Positions 27,070 to 35,544 of a DNA stretch of 64,000 nucleotides are shown here, piece by piece. Numbering within the stretch: the stretch's first letter is position 1; each line of letters starts with the position of its first letter. The position numbers and the translations under genes were made by a program. Source of the DNA: Pelomonas margarita (GTDB taxonomy: Bacteria; Pseudomonadota; Gammaproteobacteria; Burkholderiales; Burkholderiaceae_C); contig NZ_JBIGHW010000003.1 of assembly GCF_043555875.1 (NCBI RefSeq), positions 372,001 through 436,000 on the forward strand, in the 5' to 3' direction. A model generated the notes under the pieces. It did no database searches, was not told where the DNA came from, and saw only the letters and a list, made by a program, of their open reading frames with translations.

Positions 27070-28907
27070 ACCACCACGGCGCCTGGCTGCAACTGCCGCT
27101 GGTCTTTCTGGCTGCCGCCGTGCTGGCCGTGCCGCTGGCGCGCTGGCTGCGGCTCGGATCCATCCTGGGCTACCTGGTCGCGGGTCTGCTGATAGGCCCG
27201 CAGGTACTGGGCCTGGTTCCCAACGCCAGCGCCATCCCCGAAGTGGCTGAACTGGGCGTGGTGCTGATGCTGTTCCTCGTCGGTCTGGAGCTGGAGCCCA
27301 AGCGGCTGTGGGCCATGCGGCGGCCCATCTTTGGCTGGGGCAGCGTGCAGCTGCTGGGCTGCGCGGCGGCGCTGACCGCCGTGGGCCTGGCGCTGGGCTA
27401 CCCGTGGCGGCTGACCGTGGTGGTCAGCCTGGGGCTGGCCATGTCGTCCACGGCCGTGGCGCTGGCGGTGCTGGCCGAGCGCAACCTGGGCCGCACGACG
27501 GCGGGCGAGAGCATCCTGTCCGTCGCGCTGCTGCAGGACATTGCCGCGATTCCCGTGCTGGCGCTGGTGCCCATCCTGGCCGTGGGCGGCGCTGCGGACG
27601 ATGGCGACGGTCAGACCTGGCTCGCCGCCGCCAGGGCCGTGGGCGCCATCGTCGTCATCATCTTCGGCGGCCGGCTGTTGCTGCGCCCGGCACTGCGCTG
27701 GATCGCGCACAGCAAGACGCCCGAGATCTTCACGGCCGCCGCGCTGCTGCTGGTCATGGGCACGGCCGCGCTGATGCTGACGGTCGGGCTGTCGATGGCG
27801 CTGGGCGCCTTCCTGGCCGGCGTGCTGCTGGCAGAAAGCGAGTACCGCCGCGAGCTGGAGACCGACCTGGAGCCCTTCAAGGGCCTGCTGCTGGGCCTGT
27901 TCTTCATCGCCGTCGGCATGGGGCTGGACCTGAAGGCCGTCGCGGCCCAGCCCGGCGTCGTCGCGGCGCTGGTGGCCGCGCTGCTGGCCTGCAAGATCGT
28001 CGTGCTCGCGCTGATAGCCAAGGCCATGAAGATCCCGCTGGTGGAGCGCCCGGCCTTCGTCATCCTGCTGGCCCAGGGCGGGGAGTTCGGCTTCGTCGTG
28101 TTCCAGCTCGCGCGCGGCGAAGGCATGATCGACGCGGCCCAGAACTCCGCACTGGTGGCGGCCGTGGCGCTGTCGCTGGCGTTGACGCCGCTGCTGCTGA
28201 CAGGCGGCGACCGGCTGATGTCCCAGAAGCTCGCGCGCCGCGGCCTGAAGGGCGCCCGCGCCGAAGCGCCACCACCGCCCTCGCCCATCATCATTGCCGG
28301 CAGTGGCCGCTACGGTCAGGTCGTGGCCCGCATGCTGCGCGCCAGCGGCCTGGAGGCCACGGTACTGGACCACGACTCCGAGGCCATCGAGAGCCTGCGC
28401 CGCTTCGGCTGGACGGTGTACTACGGTGACGCGACGCGCCTGGACATGCTGCGCACGGCGGGTGCGGCGAGCGCGCGCATCCTCGTCATCGCCATCGACG
28501 ACATCGCCCAAAGCGTCGGCATCGCCGAGCTGGCGCGCGAGCATTTCCCGCAACTGACCGTGGTGGCCCGCGCGCGCAATGTGCAGCACTACCACCAGCT
28601 GCAGGCCGCCGGCGTGGGCCACATCGAGCGCGAGACCTTCGATGCCGCGCTGATGAGCGCCCGCAGCGTGCTGGAGCTGACGGGCATGGAGCCGCACGCC
28701 GCGCGGCGCCAGGCGATGCGCTTTCGCCGCCACAACATCGAGGTGCTGCACCGCATGCTGCCGCTGCAGGGAGACGAGAACGCGCTGATCGCTGCCGCCA
28801 AGCTGGGCCGCCAGCAGTTCGAGCAGCAGATGGCCGCCGAACGCGAGGCCGACGAGGCCCACCGCCAGGCGCAGCGCGGCGGCTGGGACGCAGGCGCACC
28901 CCCATGA
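27066..28907 (+). CDS. kefC: Glutathione-regulated potassium-efflux antiporter (KefC/KefB type)
   Basis: A 613-residue CPA2 antiporter with about 12 membrane segments in the first ~390 residues, including LGVVLMLFLVGLELEPKRLW. An RCK/KTN nucleotide-binding domain follows (PIIIAGSGRYGQVVARML, with GSGRYG as the Rossmann glycines), then a charged C-terminal tail. It should extrude K+ and acidify the cell under electrophile stress, gated by glutathione adducts in the family. It is coupled to the kefF-like gene. Whether it is KefB- or KefC-type cannot be decided by eye. Confidence 0.9.
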   Translation: MNHHGAWLQLPLVFLAAAVLAVPLARWLRLGSILGYLVAGLLIGPQVLGLVPNASAIPEVAELGVVLMLFLVGLELEPKRLWAMRRPIFGWGSVQLLGCAAALTAVGLALGYPWRLTVVVSLGLAMSSTAVALAVLAERNLGRTTAGESILSVALLQDIAAIPVLALVPILAVGGAADDGDGQTWLAAARAVGAIVVIIFGGRLLLRPALRWIAHSKTPEIFTAAALLLVMGTAALMLTVGLSMALGAFLAGVLLAESEYRRELETDLEPFKGLLLGLFFIAVGMGLDLKAVAAQPGVVAALVAALLACKIVVLALIAKAMKIPLVERPAFVILLAQGGEFGFVVFQLARGEGMIDAAQNSALVAAVALSLALTPLLLTGGDRLMSQKLARRGLKGARAEAPPPPSPIIIAGSGRYGQVVARMLRASGLEATVLDHDSEAIESLRRFGWTVYYGDATRLDMLRTAGAASARILVIAIDDIAQSVGIAELAREHFPQLTVVARARNVQHYHQLQAAGVGHIERETFDAALMSARSVLELTGMEPHAARRQAMRFRRHNIEVLHRMLPLQGDENALIAAAKLGRQQFEQQMAAEREADEAHRQAQRGGWDAGAPP

Positions 28908-28956
28908 ACCCCGCCCATGCCGCAGCCGGCTTGAGGCGGGCAGCGACAATCGCCGC

Positions 28957-29388
28957 ATGTTCGCCCCGTCCCAGCTCGAAGTCCGCCGATTCTTCTGCGC
29001 CACCTACCGAAAGTGGCGCGATGGCCTGCCGCTGATCCCGATGGAGGCGCTGGCGGCCGACTGGATCGCCGAGCATCCCGAGTACCACGACGAGCTCGCG
29101 GACGAAGCCGCCGCGCTGGAGAAGGTCTACACGGTGGAGGAAGGCCGTACCAACCCCTTTCTGCACCTGTCCATGCACCTGACCATCACGGAGCAGCACG
29201 CCATCGACCAGCCCTCCGGCATCCGCCAGGCCATCGACCTGCTGAGCGCGCGGCGCAACTCGCGCCATGAGGCGCACCACGTGGCCATGGATGCACTGGG
29301 CGAGATGATCTGGGCCTCGCAGCGCAGTGGCCTGCCGCCCGACGGCCATGCCTACCTGGACAAGGTGCGGCAGGCTGCGACGCGCTAG
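28957..29388 (+). CDS. DUF1841 family protein
   Basis: A 143-residue soluble protein of the DUF1841 family, known mainly from beta- and gammaproteobacteria, function unknown. Typical stretches are QLEVRRFFCATYRKW near the start, NPFLHLSMHLTITEQHAIDQP in the middle, and RHEAHHVAMDALGEMIW. The conserved His-rich segment could bind metal, which is speculation. It ends eight bases before a strong hairpin that separates it from the flagellar genes. Confidence 0.87.
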   Translation: MFAPSQLEVRRFFCATYRKWRDGLPLIPMEALAADWIAEHPEYHDELADEAAALEKVYTVEEGRTNPFLHLSMHLTITEQHAIDQPSGIRQAIDLLSARRNSRHEAHHVAMDALGEMIWASQRSGLPPDGHAYLDKVRQAATR

Positions 29389-29395
29389 AAATGAC

Positions 29396-29417
29396 AAAGC
29401 CACCCGAGGGTGGCTTT
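29396..29417. terminator. Bidirectional intrinsic-type terminator between DUF1841 gene and flgN
   Basis: AAAGCCACCC-GA-GGGTGGCTTT is a perfect 10-bp inverted repeat flanked by A- and T-runs that are part of the stem. It lies between convergent genes, so it should end transcripts from both sides. Confidence 0.85.
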
Positions 29418-29436
29418 GCAGGGGACGCGGAACCCG

Positions 29437-29829
29437 TCAGGCGGTGTAGCTGCCGCCGCCCAGGCTGCGACGCTCGGCCTTGCCGCCCGCGCCATACAAG
29501 CCCGTGGGCTCGCTGGGGATCAGCACATCCAGCGCACGATCCAGCGACGCGTTGCCGCGTGCCAGACTCTCGCGCTGCGCGGCCAGCAGGCCGCCGGCGC
29601 GCACCAGCCGGTTGCGCAGCGCCGCAGGAACACCGCCGCTGCGTGCGGCTTCGCCGAAGCTCTGCACGGCACGGGCCAGGTGCTGGTGCAACTCGGCCGC
29701 ATGCTGCTCGATGGCGGCCGCGTCGCGGCGGGCCAGCGCGTCGCCCAGCTGGTTCAGCGTGGACTCGACGGCCAGCAGCGGCGCTTCCAGCTCGGCGCTG
29801 AGGGGGGTGGGCGAGGCGATGGCGGTCAT
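29437..29829 (-). CDS. flgN: FlgN-like flagellar export chaperone
   Basis: A 130-residue helical protein in the position and form of FlgN, the cytoplasmic chaperone for hook-filament junction proteins FlgK and FlgL. The sequence is mostly long heptad-like helices (APLLAVESTLNQLGDALARRDAAAIEQHAAELHQHL), and FlgN proteins are otherwise poorly conserved. I chose the ATG at 29829; the longer upstream reading overlaps flgM. It lies 4 bases after flgM, as in other flgMN operons. Identification rests largely on context. Confidence 0.8.
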   Translation of the reverse strand: MTAIASPTPLSAELEAPLLAVESTLNQLGDALARRDAAAIEQHAAELHQHLARAVQSFGEAARSGGVPAALRNRLVRAGGLLAAQRESLARGNASLDRALDVLIPSEPTGLYGAGGKAERRSLGGGSYTA

Positions 29830-29833
29830 GGGT

Positions 29834-30169
29834 TCAGTGCTTGTTGGCGCGGCTGTCCAGCAATTCTTGCGCATTCGAGACCAGTTTGTCCGCGATGGCC
29901 TGGGCGTTGATCGTGAACTTGCCCTCGGTAATGGCCTGGGCGATGCGTTGCACCTTGGCGGTGTCAAAGCTGCCGTCCTCCGTGCTGGTGCTGGCACTGG
30001 CGGCCAGCTTGGCCGCGCTGGAGATGGCGACCTGCGTGCTGGGCGCCGGTGCGCTGGCGGCCGGGCGAGCGCCTTCCGTCGTCCCGGTGGCCTCCGGCTT
30101 GCGCGCAGCAGGCCGCTGCTCGGCCTTGGCCGGAGCAACGCTGCCTTCGGGGCTGTTACCGATCTTCAT
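29834..30169 (-). CDS. flgM: Anti-sigma-28 factor FlgM
   Basis: A 111-residue FlgM. The N-terminal ~60 residues are Ala/Pro-rich and probably disordered, as needed for export through the flagellar channel. The conserved sigma-binding helices end the protein (DTAKVQRIAQAITEGKFTINAQAIADKLVSNAQELL). It holds FliA inactive until the hook-basal body is finished and FlgM is secreted. A good sigma-28 promoter lies at 30230-30256, so FliA would drive its own inhibitor. It is followed by flgN. Confidence 0.92.
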   Translation of the reverse strand: MKIGNSPEGSVAPAKAEQRPAARKPEATGTTEGARPAASAPAPSTQVAISSAAKLAASASTSTEDGSFDTAKVQRIAQAITEGKFTINAQAIADKLVSNAQELLDSRANKH

Positions 30170-30229
30170 GGGCTTCTCCAGGTCGCGAGGCGGGCCTCGC
30201 CGAGGGGCAATACAGGTGAGTTTCCCCTT

Positions 30230-30256
30230 GTATCGGCACTTCGCGCTTCGACTTGA
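30230..30256 (-). promoter_or_regulatory. Sigma-28 (FliA) promoter of flgM-flgN
   Basis: On the minus strand TCAAGTCG, 11 bases, then GCCGATAC. Compared with the enterobacterial consensus TAAAGTTT-N11-GCCGATAA, the -10 matches 7 of 8, the spacing is exact and the -35 matches 5 of 8. The -10 lies about 60 bases before the flgM start. Confidence 0.82.
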
Positions 30257-30308
30257 GCGAGAACAGTCGGGTTTTTAGGGCCTTTTCGGGCCGTTCGTGG
30301 CGCAATGC

Positions 30309-31007
30309 TCACAGCGGCAGCTCCACCTGACGTTCACCGACCGCACGCCCGCTGGCCACCCGACCGCTCTCAAAACGCACGCGCACGTCTTGCCCTTCGA
30401 TGCCGGCCGACAGCGCCTGCGCCTCGCTGGCCACGGCAAATCCCGGCCCCAGTGCCAACACCTTGACGGTCTCGCCCGCCGCAAACCACTGGCGCGCCTT
30501 CAGCGCCGGCGCGCGCACCGCCTCGGCCGCAGCCAGCGGACGGGCCAGCGTGCGCCCAAGCAGCTGCGCCGGGTCGCTGAACACGGCGCCAGGCTCGGCT
30601 GCGATGTCGATATCGGCCAGCGCCAGGTATTCTTGAGTCAGCGCGACGCCAGCCGGTAGCGCGGCGCCGGCCACGACGGCGCGGCCATAGACGGCCACGC
30701 GCACCGGCAGCGTCACGTTCCAGCGGGCCGTGCCGTCGGTGCAGCGCAGGCCGATGCGGCTGCGCCCCCAGGCGGCCACGCCGGCCGGCAGGTAGGGCTG
30801 CACCTGCCGGCAGGGCGCCAGGCGCAGCCGGGCATCAAGCTGGCCGGTTTCCACCACCACGCGGGTGCCGGGTGGCGCCGTGGCACGGGCGGCCGTCTCG
30901 GCCAGCTGGCGCACGCGCTCGACCAGGGCCGGGTCGAGCACGGCCTGGGCCTGGGCATTCAGCCCGACCAGCAAGAGGCACGACAGGGACGCCATGAGAC
31001 GCAGCAT
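30309..31007 (-). CDS. flgA: Flagellar P-ring assembly protein FlgA
   Basis: A 232-residue periplasmic chaperone for P-ring (FlgI) assembly. A signal peptide (MASLSCLLLVGLNAQAQA region) precedes a SAF-domain protein with LPAGVALTQEYLALADIDI and the C-terminal AGETVKVLALGPGFAVASEAQALSAGIEGQDVRVRFESGRVASG, typical of FlgA. The ATG at 31007 gives the signal sequence; 30995 is an alternative. It is divergent from flgB, with a 145-bp shared promoter region. Confidence 0.92.
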   Translation of the reverse strand: MLRLMASLSCLLLVGLNAQAQAVLDPALVERVRQLAETAARATAPPGTRVVVETGQLDARLRLAPCRQVQPYLPAGVAAWGRSRIGLRCTDGTARWNVTLPVRVAVYGRAVVAGAALPAGVALTQEYLALADIDIAAEPGAVFSDPAQLLGRTLARPLAAAEAVRAPALKARQWFAAGETVKVLALGPGFAVASEAQALSAGIEGQDVRVRFESGRVASGRAVGERQVELPL

Positions 31008-31152
31008 GGCCGTCACTCTAGGCAGCGCAGCCGCCGCCACGAGGCCGGAATTGAGCGGCTTTGCCCCCGTTAATCCCGCTCATGTTTTCGGGGCCGGTTC
31101 AGACAATTTGCGCCAAGGGCCATGCCGGCCCGCTCCTCGGACGAGGCTCCCG

Positions 31153-31566
31153 ATGTTGAACCGACTGACCGACACGCTGAATTTCCAGACCCAGGCGCTC
31201 ACGCTGCGGGCGGAGCGGCAGCGCCTGCTCGCCAGCAACATCGCCAACGCCGACACGCCGGGCTACCAGGCCCGCGAGATCGACTTCGCCAAGGCTTTGC
31301 GCGAGGCCACCGGCGAGATAGGCACGCCGGGCGCGATGGCCGCCACGCAGCGCGGCCACATCGCGCCGCTGGCCGGCGCCCGGGGCGAGAGCGGCAAGGA
31401 GTACGCGCTGCAGTCGCAAACCAGCCTGGACAGCAACGGCGTGGACATGGACCGTGAGCGCGCCAGCTTTGCCGACAACGCCGTGAAGTACGAGGCGACG
31501 CTGCGCTTCATCAACGGCTCGGTGCGCACGACGCTGGACTCGATGAAGTCCCACACCCAAGGTTGA
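31153..31566 (+). CDS. flgB: Flagellar proximal rod protein FlgB
   Basis: A 137-residue rod protein, exported without a signal peptide through the flagellar system. The common axial motif LLASNIANADTPGYQAREIDF begins near residue 28, and a C-terminal helix (YEATLRFINGSVRTTLDSMK) completes the coiled-coil pair. It is the first gene of flgBCDEFGH. The promoter must be within 31008-31152, where I found no convincing sigma-28 or sigma-54 match. Confidence 0.93.
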   Translation: MLNRLTDTLNFQTQALTLRAERQRLLASNIANADTPGYQAREIDFAKALREATGEIGTPGAMAATQRGHIAPLAGARGESGKEYALQSQTSLDSNGVDMDRERASFADNAVKYEATLRFINGSVRTTLDSMKSHTQG

Positions 31567-31583
31567 CCGAGGAGTAGGCCGCC

Positions 31584-32000
31584 ATGTCGATGTTCCAGAT
31601 CTTCAACGTCTCCGGCAGCGCGGTCAGTGCGCAAAGCCAGCGGCTCAACGTCGTGGCCAGCAACCTGGCCAACGCCGACACCGTGGCGGGCCCGGACGGC
31701 CAGGCCTACAAGGCGCGCCAGGTGGTGTTCCAGACAGCGCTGATGGGCGCTGGCACCGACAGCGGCAGCGCCGGTGTGCGCGTGACCAACATCACCGAGG
31801 ACCAGACGCCGGGCCGCCGCGTGCTGGACCCCAAGCACCCGCAGGCCGACGCCGAAGGCTACGTGACCTACTCCAACGTGAACCCGGTGGAAGAGATGGT
31901 CAACATGATCTCGGCGTCGCGCTCGTACCAGAACAACATCGAAGTCATGAGCACGGCCAAGAGCCTGCTGCTCAAGACGCTGCAGCTCGGCCAGTCCTGA
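31584..32000 (+). CDS. flgC: Flagellar proximal rod protein FlgC
   Basis: A 138-residue rod subunit. The N-terminal axial helix includes QRLNVVASNLANADTVAGPDGQAYKARQVVFQ, and the C-terminal NPVEEMVNMISASRSYQNNIEVMSTAKSLLLKTLQLGQ is the FlgC signature. It forms the rod with FlgB, FlgF and FlgG across the periplasm. It follows flgB by 17 bases in the same operon. Confidence 0.95.
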   Translation: MSMFQIFNVSGSAVSAQSQRLNVVASNLANADTVAGPDGQAYKARQVVFQTALMGAGTDSGSAGVRVTNITEDQTPGRRVLDPKHPQADAEGYVTYSNVNPVEEMVNMISASRSYQNNIEVMSTAKSLLLKTLQLGQS

Positions 32001-32016
32001 GCGCTGAGGAACCGCC

Positions 32017-32658
32017 ATGGACATCACCGCCCTCAACGGCAGCAGCTCGCAGACCACGTCGACCTCGACCAAGAACGCTGCCGACACGCAGGACCGTTTC
32101 CTGAAGCTGCTCGTCGCGCAGATGAACAACCAGGACCCGCTGAACCCGATGGACAACGCGCAGGTGACGAGCCAGATGGCGCAGATCCAGCAGGTCACCA
32201 GCCTGTCCACGCTGGACACCAGCATCAAGAGCCTGGGGTCGCAGCTGGGCCAGATGCAGGCGCTGCAGTCCATCTCGCTGGTGGGCCGCGAGGTCAGCGT
32301 GCCCAGCGACAAGATCCAGGTCGTCAGCGGCGCGGCCGAGGGCAGCTACGAGCTGGACGGTCCCGCCAAGAACGTGAAGCTGGAGATCCTCAACGGGGCT
32401 GGCGCCGTCATCGACACGGTGCAGCTGGGCGCGCAGGGCTCGGGCCGCCAGACCTTCTCTTGGGCCGCCGGCACCAAGGTCGCCGAAGGCAGCGAAGTGA
32501 AGTACCGCATCACCGCCACCAACGGCACGGCCGCCGTGACCGCCACCACCTACGCCTACGACAAGGTCAATGCCGTCTACAGCGAGGGCGGCAGCCTCAA
32601 GCTCAACCTCGATCGCCTCGGCCCGGTGGACTACGCGTCCGTCTCGGCCGTGAACTGA
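32017..32658 (+). CDS. flgD: Hook-capping (scaffold) protein FlgD
   Basis: A 213-residue hook cap. The N terminus has the family motif FLKLLVAQMNNQDPLNPMDNAQVTSQMAQIQQVTSL at about residues 28-63. The rest is a FlgD Ig-like/Tudor region (LVGREVSVPSD, GRQTFSWAAGTKVAEGSEVKYRITAT). It caps the growing hook so that FlgE subunits can polymerise and is later discarded. It lies 16 bases after flgC. Confidence 0.95.
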   Translation: MDITALNGSSSQTTSTSTKNAADTQDRFLKLLVAQMNNQDPLNPMDNAQVTSQMAQIQQVTSLSTLDTSIKSLGSQLGQMQALQSISLVGREVSVPSDKIQVVSGAAEGSYELDGPAKNVKLEILNGAGAVIDTVQLGAQGSGRQTFSWAAGTKVAEGSEVKYRITATNGTAAVTATTYAYDKVNAVYSEGGSLKLNLDRLGPVDYASVSAVN

Positions 32659-32699
32659 CCGCCCTCTCCCGCCTACCGCACGACAGCAAGGACTCCCCC

Positions 32700-33998
32700 A
32701 TGAGCTTCCAGCAAGGCCTCTCCGGGCTCAACGCCTCCTCCAAGAACCTGGACGTCATTGGCAACAACATTGCCAACTCCGGCACCTATGGCGCCAAGGG
32801 CTCGCGGGCGGAGTTCGCCGATGTCTACGCCGCCGCGCTGAACGGCGCGGGCCAGAACCAGATCGGCATCGGCACCACGCTGTCCACGGTCGCCCAGCAG
32901 TTCACGCAGGGCAACATCTCGACCACCGAGAACCCCATGGACCTCGCCATCAACGGCGGGGGCTTCTTCCAGGTGACCGACGGGGTGAACCCGACGCGCT
33001 ACACGCGCAACGGCCAGTTCAAGGTCAGCAAGGACGGCTTCATCGTCAACAACGACCAGCTCAAGCTGATGGGCTACCCCGCCAACGGCGCGGGCGTCAT
33101 CCAGCCCGGCACGGCCACGCCGCTGCAGCTGCCCACCGGCGGCATCCCGCCCGCCGTGACCTCGGAGGTGGAGATGGAATTCAACCTCGACTCTCGCCTG
33201 GCCATCACCGCCCCGGCCAGCGGCGCGGGCATGGACCTGACCGACAGCACCACCTACAACAACGCCACCTCGATGACGGTGTACGACGCCAAGGGCCAGG
33301 ATGTTGCCATCACCTTCTACTTCCAGAAGGCCGCCACCGCCGCCGATGGCAGCGACACCTGGAACGTCTACGCGACGGCCAACGGCACGCCCTTCGCCGA
33401 GACTGCCCCAGACGCGGCCAATCCCAATCTGCTGACGGCGCCTTTCACCACCATCACCTTCCCGCCCACCGGTGGCTCGCCCACCAGCCCGGCTGCACCC
33501 ATCACGATGAACGTGCCGGCTGGCTTCAGCGCCCGCGGCAACGCGACGCTCGCCATCGACGGCATCCAGCTCGACCTGACCGGCGCCACCGAGAACGGCA
33601 GCAGCTTCGCCGTGACCAACCTGACGCAGGACGGCTACGCGCCAGGTCAGCTGACCGGCATCACCGTGGCCAACAACGGTGTGGTGCTGGCGCGCTACTC
33701 CAACGGCCAGAGCAAGCCGGCCGGCCAGGTGGAGCTGGCGTCCTTCCGCAACCCGCAGGGCCTGCAGACCATGGGCGGCAACGTGTGGATCCGCACCGTG
33801 GACTCCGGCGACGCGGTCGTGGGCGTCCCTGGCGACGGCAACATGGGCGCGCTGCAATCTGGCGCCTTGGAAGAGAGCAATGTCGACCTCACCGCGGAGC
33901 TGGTGAACATGGTGACCGCCCAGCGGGCCTACCAAGCCAACGCGCAGACCATCAAGACGCAGGACCAGGTCCTGCAAACCATCGTCAATCTCCGCTGA
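32700..33998 (+). CDS. flgE: Flagellar hook protein FlgE
   Basis: A 432-residue hook subunit. The N terminus MSFQQGLSGLNASSKNLDVIGNNIANSGTYGAKGSRAEFADVY and the C terminus AELVNMVTAQRAYQANAQTIKTQDQVLQTIVNLR are the conserved axial helices. The middle (residues ~150-340) is a Thr/Ala/Pro-rich surface region that varies between species. I chose the ATG at 32700; earlier in-frame codons lie inside flgD. The length is near that of other hook proteins. Confidence 0.96.
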   Translation: MSFQQGLSGLNASSKNLDVIGNNIANSGTYGAKGSRAEFADVYAAALNGAGQNQIGIGTTLSTVAQQFTQGNISTTENPMDLAINGGGFFQVTDGVNPTRYTRNGQFKVSKDGFIVNNDQLKLMGYPANGAGVIQPGTATPLQLPTGGIPPAVTSEVEMEFNLDSRLAITAPASGAGMDLTDSTTYNNATSMTVYDAKGQDVAITFYFQKAATAADGSDTWNVYATANGTPFAETAPDAANPNLLTAPFTTITFPPTGGSPTSPAAPITMNVPAGFSARGNATLAIDGIQLDLTGATENGSSFAVTNLTQDGYAPGQLTGITVANNGVVLARYSNGQSKPAGQVELASFRNPQGLQTMGGNVWIRTVDSGDAVVGVPGDGNMGALQSGALEESNVDLTAELVNMVTAQRAYQANAQTIKTQDQVLQTIVNLR

Positions 33999-34017
33999 AC
34001 GCGGGCGAGGCTGAAGC

Positions 34018-34749
34018 ATGGATCGGATGATTTACCTGTCGATGGCCGGCGCGAAAGCCGCCATGCAGCGGCAGGACGTGCTTTCGCACAACCTCGCCAA
34101 CGTCACGACCAATGGCTTTCGCGCCGAGCTGCAGGCCTTTCGCGCCGTGCCGGTGCGCGGCGATGGCGCGTCCACGCGCGCCTTCGCGCTGGAAACCACC
34201 ATTGGCTACAACGACGCCCCCGGCGCGCTGACGCCCACCGGTCGCAATCTCGACGTGGCGATGCAAGGCCGCGCCTGGCTGGCCGTGCAGGGGCTGGACG
34301 GCACCGAGGCCTACACCCGCGCCGGCTCGCTGGACGTCAACGCCGAAGGCCTGCTGGTGATGCGCAACGGCCTGCAGGTGCTGGGCGACGGCGGCCCCAT
34401 CAACGTGCCGCAGAACAGCCAGGTGTCCATCGGCAGCGACGGCACCATCAGCGCCAAGCAGGCCGGCCAGCGGCCCACCACCGTGGGCCGGCTCAAGCTC
34501 GTCACGCCCGAGACGACGGCCCAGCTCACGCGCGGCGACGACGGCCTGTTCCGCGCCGCCGATGGCGACCTGCCCGCCGACCCCGCCGCACGGCTGCAGG
34601 ACGGTGCGCTGGAAGGCTCCAACGTCAGCGCCGTCGAAACCATGGTGGCCATGATCGCTGCCGGCCGCCAGTTCGAGCAGCAGATGAAGCTGATGCAGAT
34701 CGCCCAGACCCAGGGCCAGCAGTCGGCCAAACTTTTGGGGAGTACCTGA
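34018..34749 (+). CDS. flgF: Flagellar rod protein FlgF
   Basis: A 243-residue rod protein. It starts MDRMIYLSMAGAKAAMQRQDVLSHNLANVTTNGFRAELQAFR, the FlgF form of the axial N terminus, and ends with EGSNVSAVETMVAMIAAGRQFEQQMKLMQ. It is placed between flgE and flgG as in most flg operons, and ends two bases before flgG, implying coupled translation. Confidence 0.95.
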   Translation: MDRMIYLSMAGAKAAMQRQDVLSHNLANVTTNGFRAELQAFRAVPVRGDGASTRAFALETTIGYNDAPGALTPTGRNLDVAMQGRAWLAVQGLDGTEAYTRAGSLDVNAEGLLVMRNGLQVLGDGGPINVPQNSQVSIGSDGTISAKQAGQRPTTVGRLKLVTPETTAQLTRGDDGLFRAADGDLPADPAARLQDGALEGSNVSAVETMVAMIAAGRQFEQQMKLMQIAQTQGQQSAKLLGST

Positions 34750-34751
34750 CC

Positions 34752-35534
34752 ATGATGCGCTCGCTCTGGATTGCCAAGACCGGCATGGAAGCCCAGCAGA
34801 CCCAGCTGGACAACATCTCCCACAACCTCGCCAACGTCGCCACCAACGGCTACAAGCGCTCGCACGCGGTGTTCGAGGACCTGATTTACCAGAACATGCG
34901 CCAGGCCGGCGCCAACAGCACCGAGCAGACCACGCTGCCCACCGGCCTGCAGGTGGGTCTGGGCGTGCGCCCGGTGGCCACCGCCCGTATCTACACGCAG
35001 GGCAACCTGCAGCAGACCAGCAACAACCTGGACCTGGCCATCAAGGGCGACGGCTTCTTTCAGATCCAGATGCCCGACGGCACCACCGCCTACACCCGCG
35101 ATGGCGCCTTCCAGCTCAATGCCAACGGCCAGATGGTCACCAGCAACGGCTACACCGTGCTACCCGGCATCACGATCCCGCAGAACGCACAAACGCTGAC
35201 CATCGGCAACGACGGTACCGTCAGCGTCACGCTGCCCGGCCAGGCCGCGCCGCAAACGGTGGGACAACTGCAGCTGGCCAACTTCGTGAACCCGGCCGGT
35301 CTGGACCCGAAGGGCCAGAACCTGTTCACCGAGACGGCCGCCAGCGGCACGCCCAACACCGGCGCGCCCAACAACAACGGCATGGGCGCGCTGCAGCAAG
35401 GCTTCGTCGAGACGTCCAACGTCAACGTCGTTGAGGAGCTGGTGCAGATGATCCAGACGCAACGCGCCTACGAACTGAACTCCAAGGCCGTGCAGACCTC
35501 CGACCAGATGCTGCAGAAGCTTGCGCAGATTTGA
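34752..35534 (+). CDS. flgG: Flagellar distal rod protein FlgG
   Basis: A 260-residue distal rod protein, the longest rod section. It has the strongly conserved start MMRSLWIAKTGMEAQQTQLDNISHNLANVATNGYKRSHAVFEDL and end GFVETSNVNVVEELVQMIQTQRAYELNSKAVQTSDQMLQKLAQI. The length matches the E. coli protein (260). It sits two bases after flgF and ten before flgH. Confidence 0.97.
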   Translation: MMRSLWIAKTGMEAQQTQLDNISHNLANVATNGYKRSHAVFEDLIYQNMRQAGANSTEQTTLPTGLQVGLGVRPVATARIYTQGNLQQTSNNLDLAIKGDGFFQIQMPDGTTAYTRDGAFQLNANGQMVTSNGYTVLPGITIPQNAQTLTIGNDGTVSVTLPGQAAPQTVGQLQLANFVNPAGLDPKGQNLFTETAASGTPNTGAPNNNGMGALQQGFVETSNVNVVEELVQMIQTQRAYELNSKAVQTSDQMLQKLAQI

Positions 35535-35544
35535 GGCCATCGCC

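Noticed and set aside
30276..30300. A short GGCC...GGCC pairing after flgA as terminator.
   Set aside because: The stem is only four base pairs and GGCC is self-complementary, so pairing is expected by chance. A nearby A/T-run is not enough.
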